A stretch of DNA of 64,000 nucleotides from JAWWOL01 sp963797535. GTDB lineage: Bacteria; Actinomycetota; Actinomycetes; JAWWOL01. Both the position numbers and the translations under genes were made by a program. Below, piece after piece: positions 29,679 through 38,230 of the stretch; the stretch's first letter is position 1, and each line of letters begins with the position of its first letter. The notes beneath the pieces were generated by a model. It did not search any database, was not told where the DNA came from, and saw nothing but the letters and a program-made list of their open reading frames with translations. The stretch spans positions 186,001-250,000 of the forward strand of contig CAWCPQ010000001.1 in assembly GCA_963797535.1 (NCBI GenBank), in the 5' to 3' direction.

Positions 29679-30679
29679 GGCACCTCCACGGTCACGCTCG
29701 TTGGGCCTCCCGCCGGACTGCTCACGGTTAGGGTGCCGTCGAAAACCTCGAGTCGCCGGGCGATGCCGGACAGGCCACGCCCGGCCGTCATGCTGGCTCC
29801 GCCAACGCCATTGTCGCCGACGACCACGGTGAGGACGCCAGCGCGGTGGTCCAAGGTGACCGAGGCGCTGGTCGCGTGGCTGTGCTTGAGCACGTTGGCG
29901 AGCGCCTCGGCGATGGAGAAGTAGACGGCAGACTCCACAGCAGGATCCAGCCTGCCCGGCATCGTCGCAGTGACGGTGACGGGCAGAGCGAGATCCAGCG
30001 CGAGCGCTTGAACCGCCCCGACGAGGCCGCGGTCGGACAGGACCGGCGGCTGGATTCCTTCCATAACGGTGCGCAGCTCTGCCAGCGCGGACAAGGTGGT
30101 GGCCCTTGCCTCGGTGAGCAGCTCCGCGGCTGCGGCCGGGTCGCTGTCCAACAGCTCGCTGGCCAGGCCGAGGTTCATCGCGAGGGAAACCATCCGGGCC
30201 TGCGCGCCGTCATGGAGGTCGCGCTCGATTCGCTTGAGCTCAGCGGCTTGGACGTCGAGCGCGCCGCTGCGGGTGCGGGCCAGCACGTTGACCCGATCGG
30301 CGAGCTCCTGCTCGCGACCGGGTGGCGTGCGTCGCCGCCACCAGACGTGAGCCACGAGAGCGATCGAGACGACGGCGATGCTGAAGAAGGGCCAGAAGAA
30401 GCCACCGCCGGACAGCGCCCAGATGGCCACGTCCATCACGATGTAGACGGCGGTCAGGACGGCGTGAAGGGCGAGCGCCCGGTCGTGAGGCCTGCGCAGC
30501 GCCCACCTCGACGCGTACTGGATCAGCAGAATCAGTGCCAGCCCGAACCACACCCAGCGGGGCCAGAAGTACTGCGGCCGGCTGGCCAGCCAGACTCCCG
30601 TTGCCGCGATGGCGACAACGAGCGATGCAGCGCCTTGCAGTGCCAGCCATGAGCCCCAGTCGGCTCGAGCGCGCGCCAT
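29630..30679 (-). CDS. Sensor histidine kinase (HisKA_3, NarX/DesK-like)
   Basis: 349 residues. Four or five N-terminal membrane helices (ASLVVAIAATGVWLA, WVWFGLALILLIQYA, FSIAVVSIALVAHVWW) with only short loops suggest sensing within or near the membrane. Then HisKA_3 with the phospho-acceptor His in ELKRIERDLHDGAQARM, and an HATPase domain with AEALANVLKHSHAT and DNGVGGA. It autophosphorylates and passes phosphate to the overlapping response regulator. Its start codon lies at the stop codon of the FtsX-type permease, a transporter-linked arrangement typical of antimicrobial-peptide or envelope-stress sensing. Confidence 0.9.
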   Translation of the reverse strand: MARARADWGSWLALQGAASLVVAIAATGVWLASRPQYFWPRWVWFGLALILLIQYASRWALRRPHDRALALHAVLTAVYIVMDVAIWALSGGGFFWPFFSIAVVSIALVAHVWWRRRTPPGREQELADRVNVLARTRSGALDVQAAELKRIERDLHDGAQARMVSLAMNLGLASELLDSDPAAAAELLTEARATTLSALAELRTVMEGIQPPVLSDRGLVGAVQALALDLALPVTVTATMPGRLDPAVESAVYFSIAEALANVLKHSHATSASVTLDHRAGVLTVVVGDNGVGGASMTAGRGLSGIARRLEVFDGTLTVSSPAGGPTSVTVEVPCALSSPKTSSSSARE

Positions 30680-32034
30680 CAGGCGGCCGTGCGTTGAACG
30701 GCCTCGATGGCCGGCATCCGGATCGCCCTGCGCGCGGCGGTCTGGCTCGCGGCGACGGTGAGCAGGATGACAGCGGCCACCACCGAAAGATAGAGCAGGA
30801 GCGAGGTGTCGGGTACGACCGTGCCGCTGACGGCGATGCTGTACGGCACGACCGTCAACAGTCCGGCAGCCGTGCCGAGCACGAGACCGACCACGAGCAT
30901 CAGGACGCTTTCACTGCCGACGAGGCGTAGCACCTGATGCGGCGTCGTCCCCAAGAGCCGCAGCTGGGCGAAGTCCCGGCGCCTCCCGGTCAGGTCGGCG
31001 ACGATCAGGTTGACCAGCATCACGGCTGCGAAAGCCGCGATGATGCCCACGACGACGTAGTTGAGGGTCTCGGTGGTTCTGTCGTCCGAGGAGCTCGTCG
31101 GATGTGCTGAGTTCCAGATCGACTGCAGGTAGAGCGTGCCGACAGCGATCGCCGTGCACACGATGATCGGCATCATCGGGGTCGCGGCCTGCTGGGTCCG
31201 CTGCCTAACGCGGAGCAGGCTGAGGTGCGCCGGCTCTCCGCCGAGGAGACGCAGCGCCGGCGTCAGAATCCTGACAGCAACTGCAAGAATCGGCGGGGCC
31301 AGCAGGGCGAGGCCGATCCCGGACAGGATGGCAGCTTCTGCTGCGACCGACTGACTCTCCAGCTTCGCCCCGTCCAGCACGGTCGCGGTCACGATGGCGC
31401 AGCCCACCCCTGCGCCCAACAGCACAGTGCCCGCGACCCAGCGGAGCCTGCTCATCCCTCGCACACCGGTGGCTGCCACGAGGAGGGCGTCACTCACCTG
31501 CCGCCGAGCCGTCCTTCTCGCGGTCAGCCAGGTCGCGAGGAGGACTGCCAGCAGCGTCTCACCGACACCGATGACGAGGGCTGCTCCGCCGAAGTGGTAC
31601 TGGACGTCGGCCCCGATCTGACCGGTGTGCCGAAAGATGCGCACGAGAGCGGCTCCGCCGACAAAGCCCACGGGCAGCGCCAGCGCGATCGCTGCCGACG
31701 CGACGATCAGCACCTCGCCCAGCATCAGCCGTACGACCTGAGCGGGCGTCGCACCCACGGCGCGCAGGAGGGCCAGCTCGGTCGCGCGCTGACGGGAGGC
31801 CACCGACACTGTCGTCACGATCGCTGAAGCGACAATGATCGCACCCCAACCGCCCACGACCGACGCCATGATCGTCAACGTCGACTTGTCCGTGGCACTC
31901 ACACCGGCGCCGCCTGCGGTGTCGAGCAACGACGCGAACGCCATCACGATGGCTGCCCCCGCGAACACCGCGAGAAAGCTGGCGAACAGCCCGCTGCGAC
32001 GATGCCGCACCGAGGCGACAGCGAGCCCGGTCAA
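30679..32034 (-). CDS. FtsX-family ABC transporter permease
   Basis: 451 residues with two FtsX-like repeats: IIVASAIVTTVSVASRQRATELALLRAVGATPAQVVRL (in parts) and the later AVMLVNLIVADLTGRRRDFAQLRLLGTTPHQVLRLVG. The RQRxxELALLRAxGATxxQV signature of MacB/FtsX-like permeases occurs twice. About eight membrane helices; the N-terminal repeat lacks a large extracellular domain, so it is shorter than most such permeases (about 800 residues). Pairs with the ATPase that overlaps its start by 4 bases. Probably moves or extracts peptides or lipids rather than transporting solutes across the membrane. Confidence 0.88.
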   Translation of the reverse strand: MTGLAVASVRHRRSGLFASFLAVFAGAAIVMAFASLLDTAGGAGVSATDKSTLTIMASVVGGWGAIIVASAIVTTVSVASRQRATELALLRAVGATPAQVVRLMLGEVLIVASAAIALALPVGFVGGAALVRIFRHTGQIGADVQYHFGGAALVIGVGETLLAVLLATWLTARRTARRQVSDALLVAATGVRGMSRLRWVAGTVLLGAGVGCAIVTATVLDGAKLESQSVAAEAAILSGIGLALLAPPILAVAVRILTPALRLLGGEPAHLSLLRVRQRTQQAATPMMPIIVCTAIAVGTLYLQSIWNSAHPTSSSDDRTTETLNYVVVGIIAAFAAVMLVNLIVADLTGRRRDFAQLRLLGTTPHQVLRLVGSESVLMLVVGLVLGTAAGLLTVVPYSIAVSGTVVPDTSLLLYLSVVAAVILLTVAASQTAARRAIRMPAIEAVQRTAA

Positions 32035-32837
32035 GGCGCACCCACCTGGTCGGGGGAGCCATGGCGGCTTTCATCCGCGAGTCTCTCCAGGTTGGTCATT
32101 CGATCGGCAACGGCGGCAACGCTGGGACGGGGGATCCGATCGACAACGGCTCCGTCAACGAGGAAGAGCGCCTCGTCCGCATGGGAAGCGGCGACCGGGT
32201 CGTGGGTGACCATCAGGACGGTCTGGCCGAACTCATGGACCGCCTCCCGCAGCAGCTCGAGGACCTGACGACTGCTGGTCGTGTCGAGGGCGCCGGTCGG
32301 CTCGTCGGCGAACAGCACAGAGGGCCGACTCACGAGTGCCCTGGCGATGGCAACCCGCTGCTGCTCTCCGCCGGACAACTCGGCCGGGCGGCGCCCTGAC
32401 ACGGCCGCGAGACCCAGCCGGGACAGGACCGCCGCCGTCGCCGCACGGTTCACTCGTTCTCCAGCCAGGCGCTGCGGCAGAGTGACGTTCTGCTGCACTG
32501 TCAGATACGGGATGAGGTTGTATTGCTGAAAGACGAACCCGATTCTGCCTCGCCGAAACTTGGTTAATTCGTCTTCACCGCCGGCCGGCAGTTCGGCGCC
32601 TCCCACAAAGACTCGCCCTTTGCTCGGTCGATCCAGACCGGCGGCGCACTGCAGGAGCGTGCTCTTGCCCGAGCCCGACGGCCCCATGACCGCGGTGAAC
32701 GTACCGGGCGGCAATGTCAGCGTCACGTTGTCGAGCGCCGGTGCCGCGGCCCGCGCTCCTTCGTAGACCTTGGTCACGCCCACAAGGCGCAAGGCATTGC
32801 TCGGTGGCCGGTCGCTCGCGGCCCGCTCTTGAGGCAT
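32031..32837 (-). CDS. ABC transporter ATP-binding protein (MacB/LolD type)
   Basis: 268 residues. Walker A GPSGSGKSTLLQCAAGLD, Q-loop FVFQQYNLIPYLTVQQN, signature ELSGGEQQRVAIARAL, Walker B SVLFADEPTGALD and H-loop VLMVTHDPVAASHAD are all intact. It energises the FtsX-type permease encoded next. It is the first gene of the ATPase-permease-kinase-regulator operon. A weak inverted repeat (GCGAAT-N5-ATTCACGC) lies at 32856-32874 in front of it and could be an operator for the regulator. Confidence 0.93.
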   Translation of the reverse strand: MPQERAASDRPPSNALRLVGVTKVYEGARAAAPALDNVTLTLPPGTFTAVMGPSGSGKSTLLQCAAGLDRPSKGRVFVGGAELPAGGEDELTKFRRGRIGFVFQQYNLIPYLTVQQNVTLPQRLAGERVNRAATAAVLSRLGLAAVSGRRPAELSGGEQQRVAIARALVSRPSVLFADEPTGALDTTSSRQVLELLREAVHEFGQTVLMVTHDPVAASHADEALFLVDGAVVDRIPRPSVAAVADRMTNLERLADESRHGSPDQVGAP

Positions 32838-33138
32838 TGTCCTAACCCTTCGTCGCGAATGTGTTATTCACGCTAAGGACCCGAAGGCGGGGGCACCATG
32901 CTGCTGGCATCCCGATTTGCACTACAGAAAACTTCACCGAGCCGGAGCTGAAAAGCACCCCTTGGCGCGCGAATCTCCTCAGTGCATTGTCGGAGGGAGG
33001 CACAGACCACCCATTCACACTCGGTCGCATCCCAGCAACACGTTGGACTGTTCCGCGGTCCGGCAAAGGGGCGTCGGTCGCCGTCTGCAACCCCCGGCTT
33101 CGGCTGCGGTTGACGACAGTTACGCAACCGCACTGTTG
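32838..33138. other. Intergenic region, no gene supported
   Basis: Lower GC than its surroundings by eye. Holds the promoter side of the ABC/two-component operon and the 3' flank of the SUKH gene. Short open frames here have codon use unlike the neighbours. No RNA gene or repeat was recognised apart from the imperfect inverted repeat noted for the ATPase. Confidence 0.5.
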
Positions 33139-33743
33139 CTATTCGACCAAGTCCGTCTTGGCCCACTCCGCCGGGACGGCATCGTGGTCAGCGTCCCAGT
33201 GAGCCCCTTGGTCGTTCCAGAACCACAGGCCGAGGTCCAACGCCGACAGCCACACGTCCAGTAGGCCGCGCAGGGAGGCGGCCCGGGGATTCATCGCCTC
33301 GTCTTCATGCTCCCAGTTGACCGAGCGGACTGGACCTGTGAGCACCCCGTCAGGAGACGTCAGGTCCACCGCGAGGTGCCACCTCCCGTGTCGTCTCCGA
33401 TGGGCAACCAGGAGTCCTCCCAGAAGTTGCTGACGGGCTGGTGGTACTCGGCGGCCAGTTCCTGCCCTTGGTTCACGATCAGGTGGTACTGGAAGATCGC
33501 GTGGTCCAGGCGGAGGAAGTCGAACCTGGAAGGTGCCAACGCTGGTGCGGGCAGGATCAACCCACCGTCGTGCCACGCGAACCAGGTGACCAGGTCCTCG
33601 GGTGGTTCGTGGCTTGTGGACCACCGCAACCGATCCCTGGCCGTCTCGCGGTTCAGTCCCGGCGCGAGCACGCCCGACCTTGGCAAGCCGGCGGCGAACC
33701 AGCGGTTCTCAAGGTCAGCCAGCCGCTCTGCCAGGTCAGTCAT
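33139..33743 (-). CDS. SMI1/KNR4 (SUKH) family protein, frameshifted
   Basis: ATG 33743 starts MTDLAERLADLENRWFAAGL. The SUKH core follows (HEPPEDLVTWFAWHDGGLILP, FLRLDHAIFQYHLI, EDSWLPIGDDTGGG). The frame then fails, and the natural continuation WHLAVDLTSPDGVL...RGLLDVWLSALDLGLW is read in another frame to the stop at 33139. One missing base in the GGAGGTGG near 33378 explains it; the length 605 is 3n+2. SUKH proteins are often immunity proteins of polymorphic toxin systems. Its SD overlaps the stop of an upstream gene remnant, so it was once translationally coupled to it. Confidence 0.7.
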
Positions 33744-33752
33744 CTGCTCTCC

Positions 33753-34184
33753 TCAGGGACTGCAGATTTGGAAGGTCGGCCACTTGGTGTTCGGCAGTGG
33801 GATGACCAGGAAAGAAGACCCGCGCGTGTCTGCCGCGGGATTCAGTGGATCGACCGCCAGCGGGCCGCTCTGAAGGTCGGTCGCAGAAGCGTCCCGGTCG
33901 GATCCCTACAGTCGTCCGGCGAGCTTGATGACTTCCGCGCGCGAGATTGCCGGGCCCGCGATGAGGATCAAGGCCTTCCCTCGTACGGTCAACAGGCTGA
34001 AGCTGCCGTCACTCTCCTGAACCCGGCTCAGGTGGCCGTGCACTGGGAGTGTGTTGCTTGCGGTGGCGGGTGCGGTGCCCGTCGCGAGGCTGTCCAACCC
34101 GCGAGGGGCCAGCGCCACTGGCTGCTCGCGCACAATGACGCGGCCGTCCGTCGGGAAAGCGGGCGAAGGGGAAAAGTTGTAGGT
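33753..34184 (-). pseudogene. Gene remnant upstream of the SUKH gene, cut by an in-frame TAG and lacking a 5' end
   Basis: Directly after the stop of the MBL-fold gene, and in the same frame, the minus strand reads 144 codons of protein-like sequence. It begins TYNFSPSPAFPTDGRVIVRE, passes SFSLLTVRGKALILIAGP and AEVIKLAGRL, meets one TAG (33906-33908), then continues LQSGPLAVDPLNPAADTRGS and ends PNTKWPTFQICSP at TGA 33753. That TGA overlaps the SD of the SUKH gene. GTG 34133 would give a 75-residue product ending at the TAG. No start codon precedes the last part. It looks like the 3' part of a former secreted or toxin-like gene; the family is not recognised. Confidence 0.45.
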
Positions 34185-34811
34185 TCAGGCGTGCTGGTCG
34201 ACCTGCGGCCGCCATGGCTCGCGCGCGTGCGCGAGCCAGACCGCCTCAGGGTTGAGCGCGCGGACCAACAGCTGGCCTTCGGTGCTCGGCTGGTCGAGCT
34301 CGCCGTAGAAGACGGCCATGTCACCGCCGACGACCACGCAATTCTCGCCAGTTCCGACGACGACGACCTGCGAGCCTCGCGTGTGTCCCGGCGCCGGGAC
34401 GAGCCGGAGTCCCGGCAGCAGCTCGAGCGAACCGTCGACCGGTGCGTACTGCACGCCCGGCGCGTCGACCCACTCGGGGATCGTGTAGTCGTCCTGACTG
34501 CGGGCGTCGTCGAGCTCTCGGCCCTGGACGTAGATCGGCCGGCCGGTGAAGAGGTGGTTGCCGCCGCAGTGGTCGAAGTGCAGGTGCGTGTTGACGACGA
34601 TGTCGATGCTGCCCGGGTCGAAGTCCGCCTGCGCATTCAGTGGAATCAGGCGTGGATCCATGTCCGCCACCGCAGGGTGCAGCTGCGTCATGCCGGTGTC
34701 GACCAGCACCCGAGCGTCGGGATGGTCGATGACGTGCACGTAGACCGGCATCCGCTCGCCCTCGGCGAGCAGCTCGGCCACGAGAACCGGGGTGACGGTG
34801 AACGAGGGCAT
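34185..34811 (-). CDS. MBL-fold metallohydrolase, N-acyl-homoserine-lactonase-like
   Basis: 208 residues from ATG 34811 (MPSFTVTPVLVAELLAEGER). Metal site HLHFDHCGG (HxHxDH) at about residue 80, the further His in VPAPGHTRGSQVVV and the Asp in VVGGDMAVF. Size and the DTGMTQLHPAVADMDPR lead fit the AiiA-like lactonase subgroup more than beta-lactamases or glyoxalase II. It would hydrolyse a lactone or ester with two zinc ions. The gene is followed in frame by the remnant at 33753-34184 and lies 71 bases from the alpha/beta-hydrolase gene on the same strand. Confidence 0.82.
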   Translation of the reverse strand: MPSFTVTPVLVAELLAEGERMPVYVHVIDHPDARVLVDTGMTQLHPAVADMDPRLIPLNAQADFDPGSIDIVVNTHLHFDHCGGNHLFTGRPIYVQGRELDDARSQDDYTIPEWVDAPGVQYAPVDGSLELLPGLRLVPAPGHTRGSQVVVVGTGENCVVVGGDMAVFYGELDQPSTEGQLLVRALNPEAVWLAHAREPWRPQVDQHA

Positions 34812-34882
34812 GAGTGCTCGCTTCCCTGGATGTCGTTGCGCCACACGGCTGCTGGCCCTACGACGTCTTGGTGGCACAGAAG

Positions 34883-35764
34883 TCATCGGTCGGTGAGGGC
34901 CAACATCGCGCCGGCAACCTCGTCGGCCGCGGCGTCCCGCAGGGAGGTTCCCATGTCGTCCAGGACGAGCAACCTTGCGGTCGATATCGCGTCGGCGAGC
35001 GCCTCGCCGTTGCCGACCGGGAAGAACGGGTCCGCACGGCCGTGTACGACGAGCGTCGGCAGCGTGAGCTCGCCGAGGCGCTCACGCCACCGCGGCGCGC
35101 AGTCGAGTCGGGCGAACACCAACCCGAGCTGGTTCGCCGCCTGCACCGCGGGGTCGGTCGACGGTGTGCGATCCCAGATCCGGGCTGCCGTGGCGCGCGC
35201 CTGCTCCGGGTCATTGCCCATCAGGCCCGCGGTCTCAGCGGCGAAGTCGGCGACAGCAGCCCGGTCGGCCCAGTCCGGCGTCGGCCGCGAGAACGCGGCC
35301 TGCATGGTCGCCGGGTCATGGGGCGGCAGATCGTGGTCGACCGGGCCGGGCGCGACCGGCCGCGTGCCCACCAGCGTCAGCGCCGAGAACGCGCCAGCAT
35401 GGTCGAGCGCGGCGACCTGGGCGACCATCCCGCCGACCCCGATACCGGCGAGGTGAGCCGTCGCCGCGCCGAGCACGCCGACGAGCGCTGCTGCGTCGGC
35501 GGCGAGGTCACGCAGGCCGTACGCCGGCGCTTCCGGGTCGAGCGTCGTCGACGCACCGCTGTCGCGTAGGTCGTAGCGCGCCACCCGCCGACCACCCGCC
35601 GCCAGCCGTTCACACAGCGAGTCCGGCCACGACAGCATCGTGGTTCCGCCGACCAGAAGCACGAGCGGATCGGGATCACCCCCGAAGGTCTCCACGCCGA
35701 GGTCGACCCCGTTCGCCCGCACGGTCGACCGAGGTGTGAGCTTGGCTGTTCCGCTGCCACTCAT
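34883..35764 (-). CDS. Alpha/beta-hydrolase-fold protein lacking the catalytic Ser and His
   Basis: 293 residues, closest in layout to TAP/aclacinomycin-methylesterase-like hydrolases: VLLVGGTTMLSWPDSLCERLA, VARYDLRDSGAST and the acid region VVHGRADPFFPVGNGEAL. At the nucleophile elbow, where relatives have GxSxGGM, it reads AGIGVGGMVAQ (Ser to Gly). At the terminal MGH it reads DDMGTSLRD (His to Thr). The rest of the fold is well kept, so this looks like a pseudoenzyme rather than a decayed gene. A role as binding protein or regulator, with the adjacent MBL-fold enzyme, is an inference. Confidence 0.78.
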   Translation of the reverse strand: MSGSGTAKLTPRSTVRANGVDLGVETFGGDPDPLVLLVGGTTMLSWPDSLCERLAAGGRRVARYDLRDSGASTTLDPEAPAYGLRDLAADAAALVGVLGAATAHLAGIGVGGMVAQVAALDHAGAFSALTLVGTRPVAPGPVDHDLPPHDPATMQAAFSRPTPDWADRAAVADFAAETAGLMGNDPEQARATAARIWDRTPSTDPAVQAANQLGLVFARLDCAPRWRERLGELTLPTLVVHGRADPFFPVGNGEALADAISTARLLVLDDMGTSLRDAAADEVAGAMLALTDR

Positions 35765-36081
35765 CCCACCGGTTTCCTCTCGGTTCAGCGCGTCTACTCC
35801 TTCGACGAGCCTGCCGCCTCGAACTCAGCGGCCCGCCCGCGGATGACGGAAACGACGCCCGGTCAGGGGGCTGCCGGCATGACTGTGAATCCATTGCCGG
35901 ATCCCGCGAACGGAATCACTCTCATGAGCGCTCTGCGTCCGCCCGGCTCCGCGTCATGGCTTCCGGCCGGTCCTGAAACGCCAACAGCTCGTCTCCCGTT
36001 CTTAGCGGGAGACGAGCCGTTATGGGCCGGGCCAGGGTGCGGGGGGCGCGATCCTGGCCCGGCTGCCTGTGGGGGCGTACC
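35765..36081. other. Intergenic region with one terminator, no gene supported
   Basis: 317 bases between the start of the hydrolase-like gene and the stop of htrA. Apart from the hairpin at 35987-36017 I see nothing conserved. The plus-strand frame at 35843-36139 overlaps htrA and the hairpin and has no recognisable domain. Confidence 0.5.
35987..36017 (-). terminator. Terminator hairpin downstream of htrA
   Basis: Perfect 12-bp stem GCTCGTCTCCCG / CGGGAGACGAGC with a 7-base loop (TTCTTAG), extendable by AAC/GTT beyond one mismatch. It is about 65 bases past the htrA stop. Confidence 0.65.
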
Positions 36082-37560
36082 TCAGCCGGCGGAGCCGAGG
36101 GTGATGGTGGTCGTCTTGGTGACGCCGGCCCGGACGTAGGTCACGGTGACCTTGTCGCCGGGGACGTGCGAGCGGATGGTCGCGATCAGGGTGTCCGGGT
36201 CGGTCACCAGGGTGGAGTCGATCTTGGTAATGACGTCGCCCTGCTTGAGGCCGGAGCTGGCACTCGCGCCGCCAGCGGTCACGGCCTGGACGACGACCGT
36301 GGTCTGACCGGTCGTCTTGTCGGTGTTCGCGCCGACGGACAGGCCGATCTGGGCGTGCGTCGCCTTGCCCTTGCTGATCAGCTCGGAGGCGATGGTCTTG
36401 GCCTGGTTGATCGGGATGGCGAAGCCGACACCGATGTTGCCCGGCTGGCTGCCGCTGGCGCTGGCACCGAGCGAGGCGATCGCGCTGTTGATGCCGATGA
36501 CGTTGCCGGAGGCGTCGACGAGCGCACCACCGGAGTTGCCGGGGTTGATGGCTGCATCGGTCTGGATCGCGCCGAACACCGTCGCCACGGAAGAAGTGGT
36601 CGAGGTGTCCGCGCCGCCGCCGGTGCTGCCGTTGCCGCCGGTCGAGCCGCCGGAGCCGGAGCCGCCGGAGCCGGAGCCGCCGGAGCCATCGGTCCCGCCG
36701 CTGCCGTCGGTCGACCCCGAACCGCTGGAGTCACCGCCGAGCAGGCCGTTCAGCAGGCCACCGAGGTCGCCGAGGCCGCCCTGGGACTGGTCGCCCTGGG
36801 CCTGGGAACCGCTGCTCTGCCCCTGGGACGGGTCGGTCAGGGCCGAGGACTGCTCGGAGGTGGTGTCGACCGGCCGGTTGAGGGCGGAGACGATGCCGGA
36901 GGTGACGGTGCCGGTGAGTCCGAGCGGCGAGCCGACGGCGAGTACGGCGTCGCCGACCCGGACGTTCGAGGAGTTGCCCAGCTTGGCCGCGGTGAGGCCG
37001 GTCTTGTCAACCTTGATCACGGCGAGGTCGGAGGACAGGTCGGTTCCGACGATCTTGGCGGAGGCGGTCGAGCCATCGTTGAAGTGCACGGTGATGTGGC
37101 CGCTGGTCTTGGCCGCCGCGACGACGTGGTTGTTGGTGAGGATGTAGCCGTCGGAGGTGAGGACGATGCCCGACCCGGTGTCGCTCACGCTGGCGCCGAT
37201 CACGTCGATCGAGACGACGACGGGCAGCACCTTGGCCGCGATAGCGGCGTAGGACTGCGGGACGGCCGAGGAGGCGGAGATGTTCTGGGTCATCGCGTTC
37301 AGCGTGGTCGCGTTGGCCGCGGCCGAGGCGGCCGGCGAAGCGTCGTTGCCGAACTGGGCGGACACGAGGCCTCCGGCGGCACCGGCCACCAGGACCAGCG
37401 AGGCGATGCCTGCGGTGAGCTTCAGCTTGCTGTTGGTGCGAGCGACCGGCGCGGCGGGCGCGGCCTGCGGGGGCAGCCAGCTCGGCATGGCCGAGGGCGG
37501 CGGAGGAATGCTCGGAATACCATCGGAATAGGGGTTGACTGCGTCGTTGATGTCGCTCAA
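36082..37560 (-). CDS. HtrA/DegP-like serine protease with PDZ domain
   Basis: About 492 residues from TTG 37560 (LSDINDAVNPYSDG), chosen because GAGGAG lies 7 bases upstream. A Pro-rich cytoplasmic tail and one membrane helix (LTAGIASLVLVAGAAGGLVSA) place the protease outside the membrane. Triad: His in LTNNHVVAAA, Asp in SSDLAVIKV, Ser in INPGNSGGALV. The C-terminal PDZ domain is from about residue 390 (LKQGDVITKIDSTLVTDPDT). Unusual: a Gly/Ser/Asp/Gln-rich insertion of roughly 80 residues between the Asp and Ser segments of the protease domain (from QGQSSGSQAQ through the GSGGSGSGG runs). It is likely an envelope quality-control protease. Confidence 0.93.
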   Translation of the reverse strand: MSDINDAVNPYSDGIPSIPPPPSAMPSWLPPQAAPAAPVARTNSKLKLTAGIASLVLVAGAAGGLVSAQFGNDASPAASAAANATTLNAMTQNISASSAVPQSYAAIAAKVLPVVVSIDVIGASVSDTGSGIVLTSDGYILTNNHVVAAAKTSGHITVHFNDGSTASAKIVGTDLSSDLAVIKVDKTGLTAAKLGNSSNVRVGDAVLAVGSPLGLTGTVTSGIVSALNRPVDTTSEQSSALTDPSQGQSSGSQAQGDQSQGGLGDLGGLLNGLLGGDSSGSGSTDGSGGTDGSGGSGSGGSGSGGSTGGNGSTGGGADTSTTSSVATVFGAIQTDAAINPGNSGGALVDASGNVIGINSAIASLGASASGSQPGNIGVGFAIPINQAKTIASELISKGKATHAQIGLSVGANTDKTTGQTTVVVQAVTAGGASASSGLKQGDVITKIDSTLVTDPDTLIATIRSHVPGDKVTVTYVRAGVTKTTTITLGSAG

Positions 37561-37696
37561 GGGATGCTCCTCTGTCGGCTCGGTGTGGCTATGCTCGCCC
37601 GGCCAACTGAAGGGATCCTGAATTATTCGGCCCCATATTGAATTGTTTCCTGGCAAAGCGCTGTGAGCGGCTCGGCGGGGAGTGGTGTCCCGCCCG

Positions 37697-38230
37697 TCAG
37701 CCGGTTGCGGGAGCCCCGCCGACAGCAGCCGGAACCTGGGGCGTCGTCGTCGCGCCGCCGGTCACGCCGGTGGCCTTGACGTCATCACCGGCATCCGCGG
37801 TTCCCTGCGCGACAACCGTGGTGCCTGCCTTCAGCTCGCTGGCCTTGCCTGCACTGCTGACCTGGACCTTGGTGGTTCCGCTCGGGGAAACCTTGACCAC
37901 GCTGCGATCGGACGTCGCCAGCTAGATAGTGGTGCCATCCACCAGCTTGACCGTGCCGATCCAAGCAGCCCCACCAGCAGCCAAGGACTGCCCGCCGGTC
38001 TGGCTGCCGGGCCCGCCGGTCTGTCCCAGCCGGTCGCCGGTCGCCGCGCGCCGCCGGTCCTGCTGCTGGCCGGGGTGTGCTTGGCCTCGCGGACCCCGCC
38101 GGCGAAGCCTGTGGAGACCAGAATCAGGGCCCCGAGAATCCGCAAGGTGCTCGCCGGTGCCGCCGTCGGCTCGTGGGCACAATTGCCTCGCCGTCGGCCG
38201 AAACGCTTTCTTGGATTCATCGAGGCTCAT
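37697..38230 (-). pseudogene. Membrane-anchored DUF5666-like gene, broken by two frameshifts and a TAG
   Basis: ATG 38230 (MSLDESKKAFRPTARQLC) overlaps the stop of the preceding frame (ATGA). After about 18 codons the sequence continues in the next frame with a membrane helix (LRILGALILVSTGFAGGVRE). It then returns to the first frame (GSQTGGQSLAAGGAAWIGTVKLVDGTTI), meets TAG at 37922-37924 and reads on (LATSDRSVVKVSPSGTTKVQ, SELKAGTTVVAQGTADAGDD). The intact family has a TM anchor, Gly-rich linker and a small extracytoplasmic beta domain of the VKLVDG...TKVxVSxxG...LKxGxTVxVQG type. Either several sequence errors or real decay. Confidence 0.6.

Noticed and set aside
35843..36139. 98-codon plus-strand frame after the hydrolase-like gene
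   Set aside because: Overlaps the htrA 3' end and its terminator and has no domain or SD.
33906..37924. Idea that TAG is read through as an amino acid (two in-frame TAGs at 33906 and 37922)
   Set aside because: Several intact genes here end in TAG (for example 17487 and 41810), so TAG is a normal stop; decay or sequence error is simpler.
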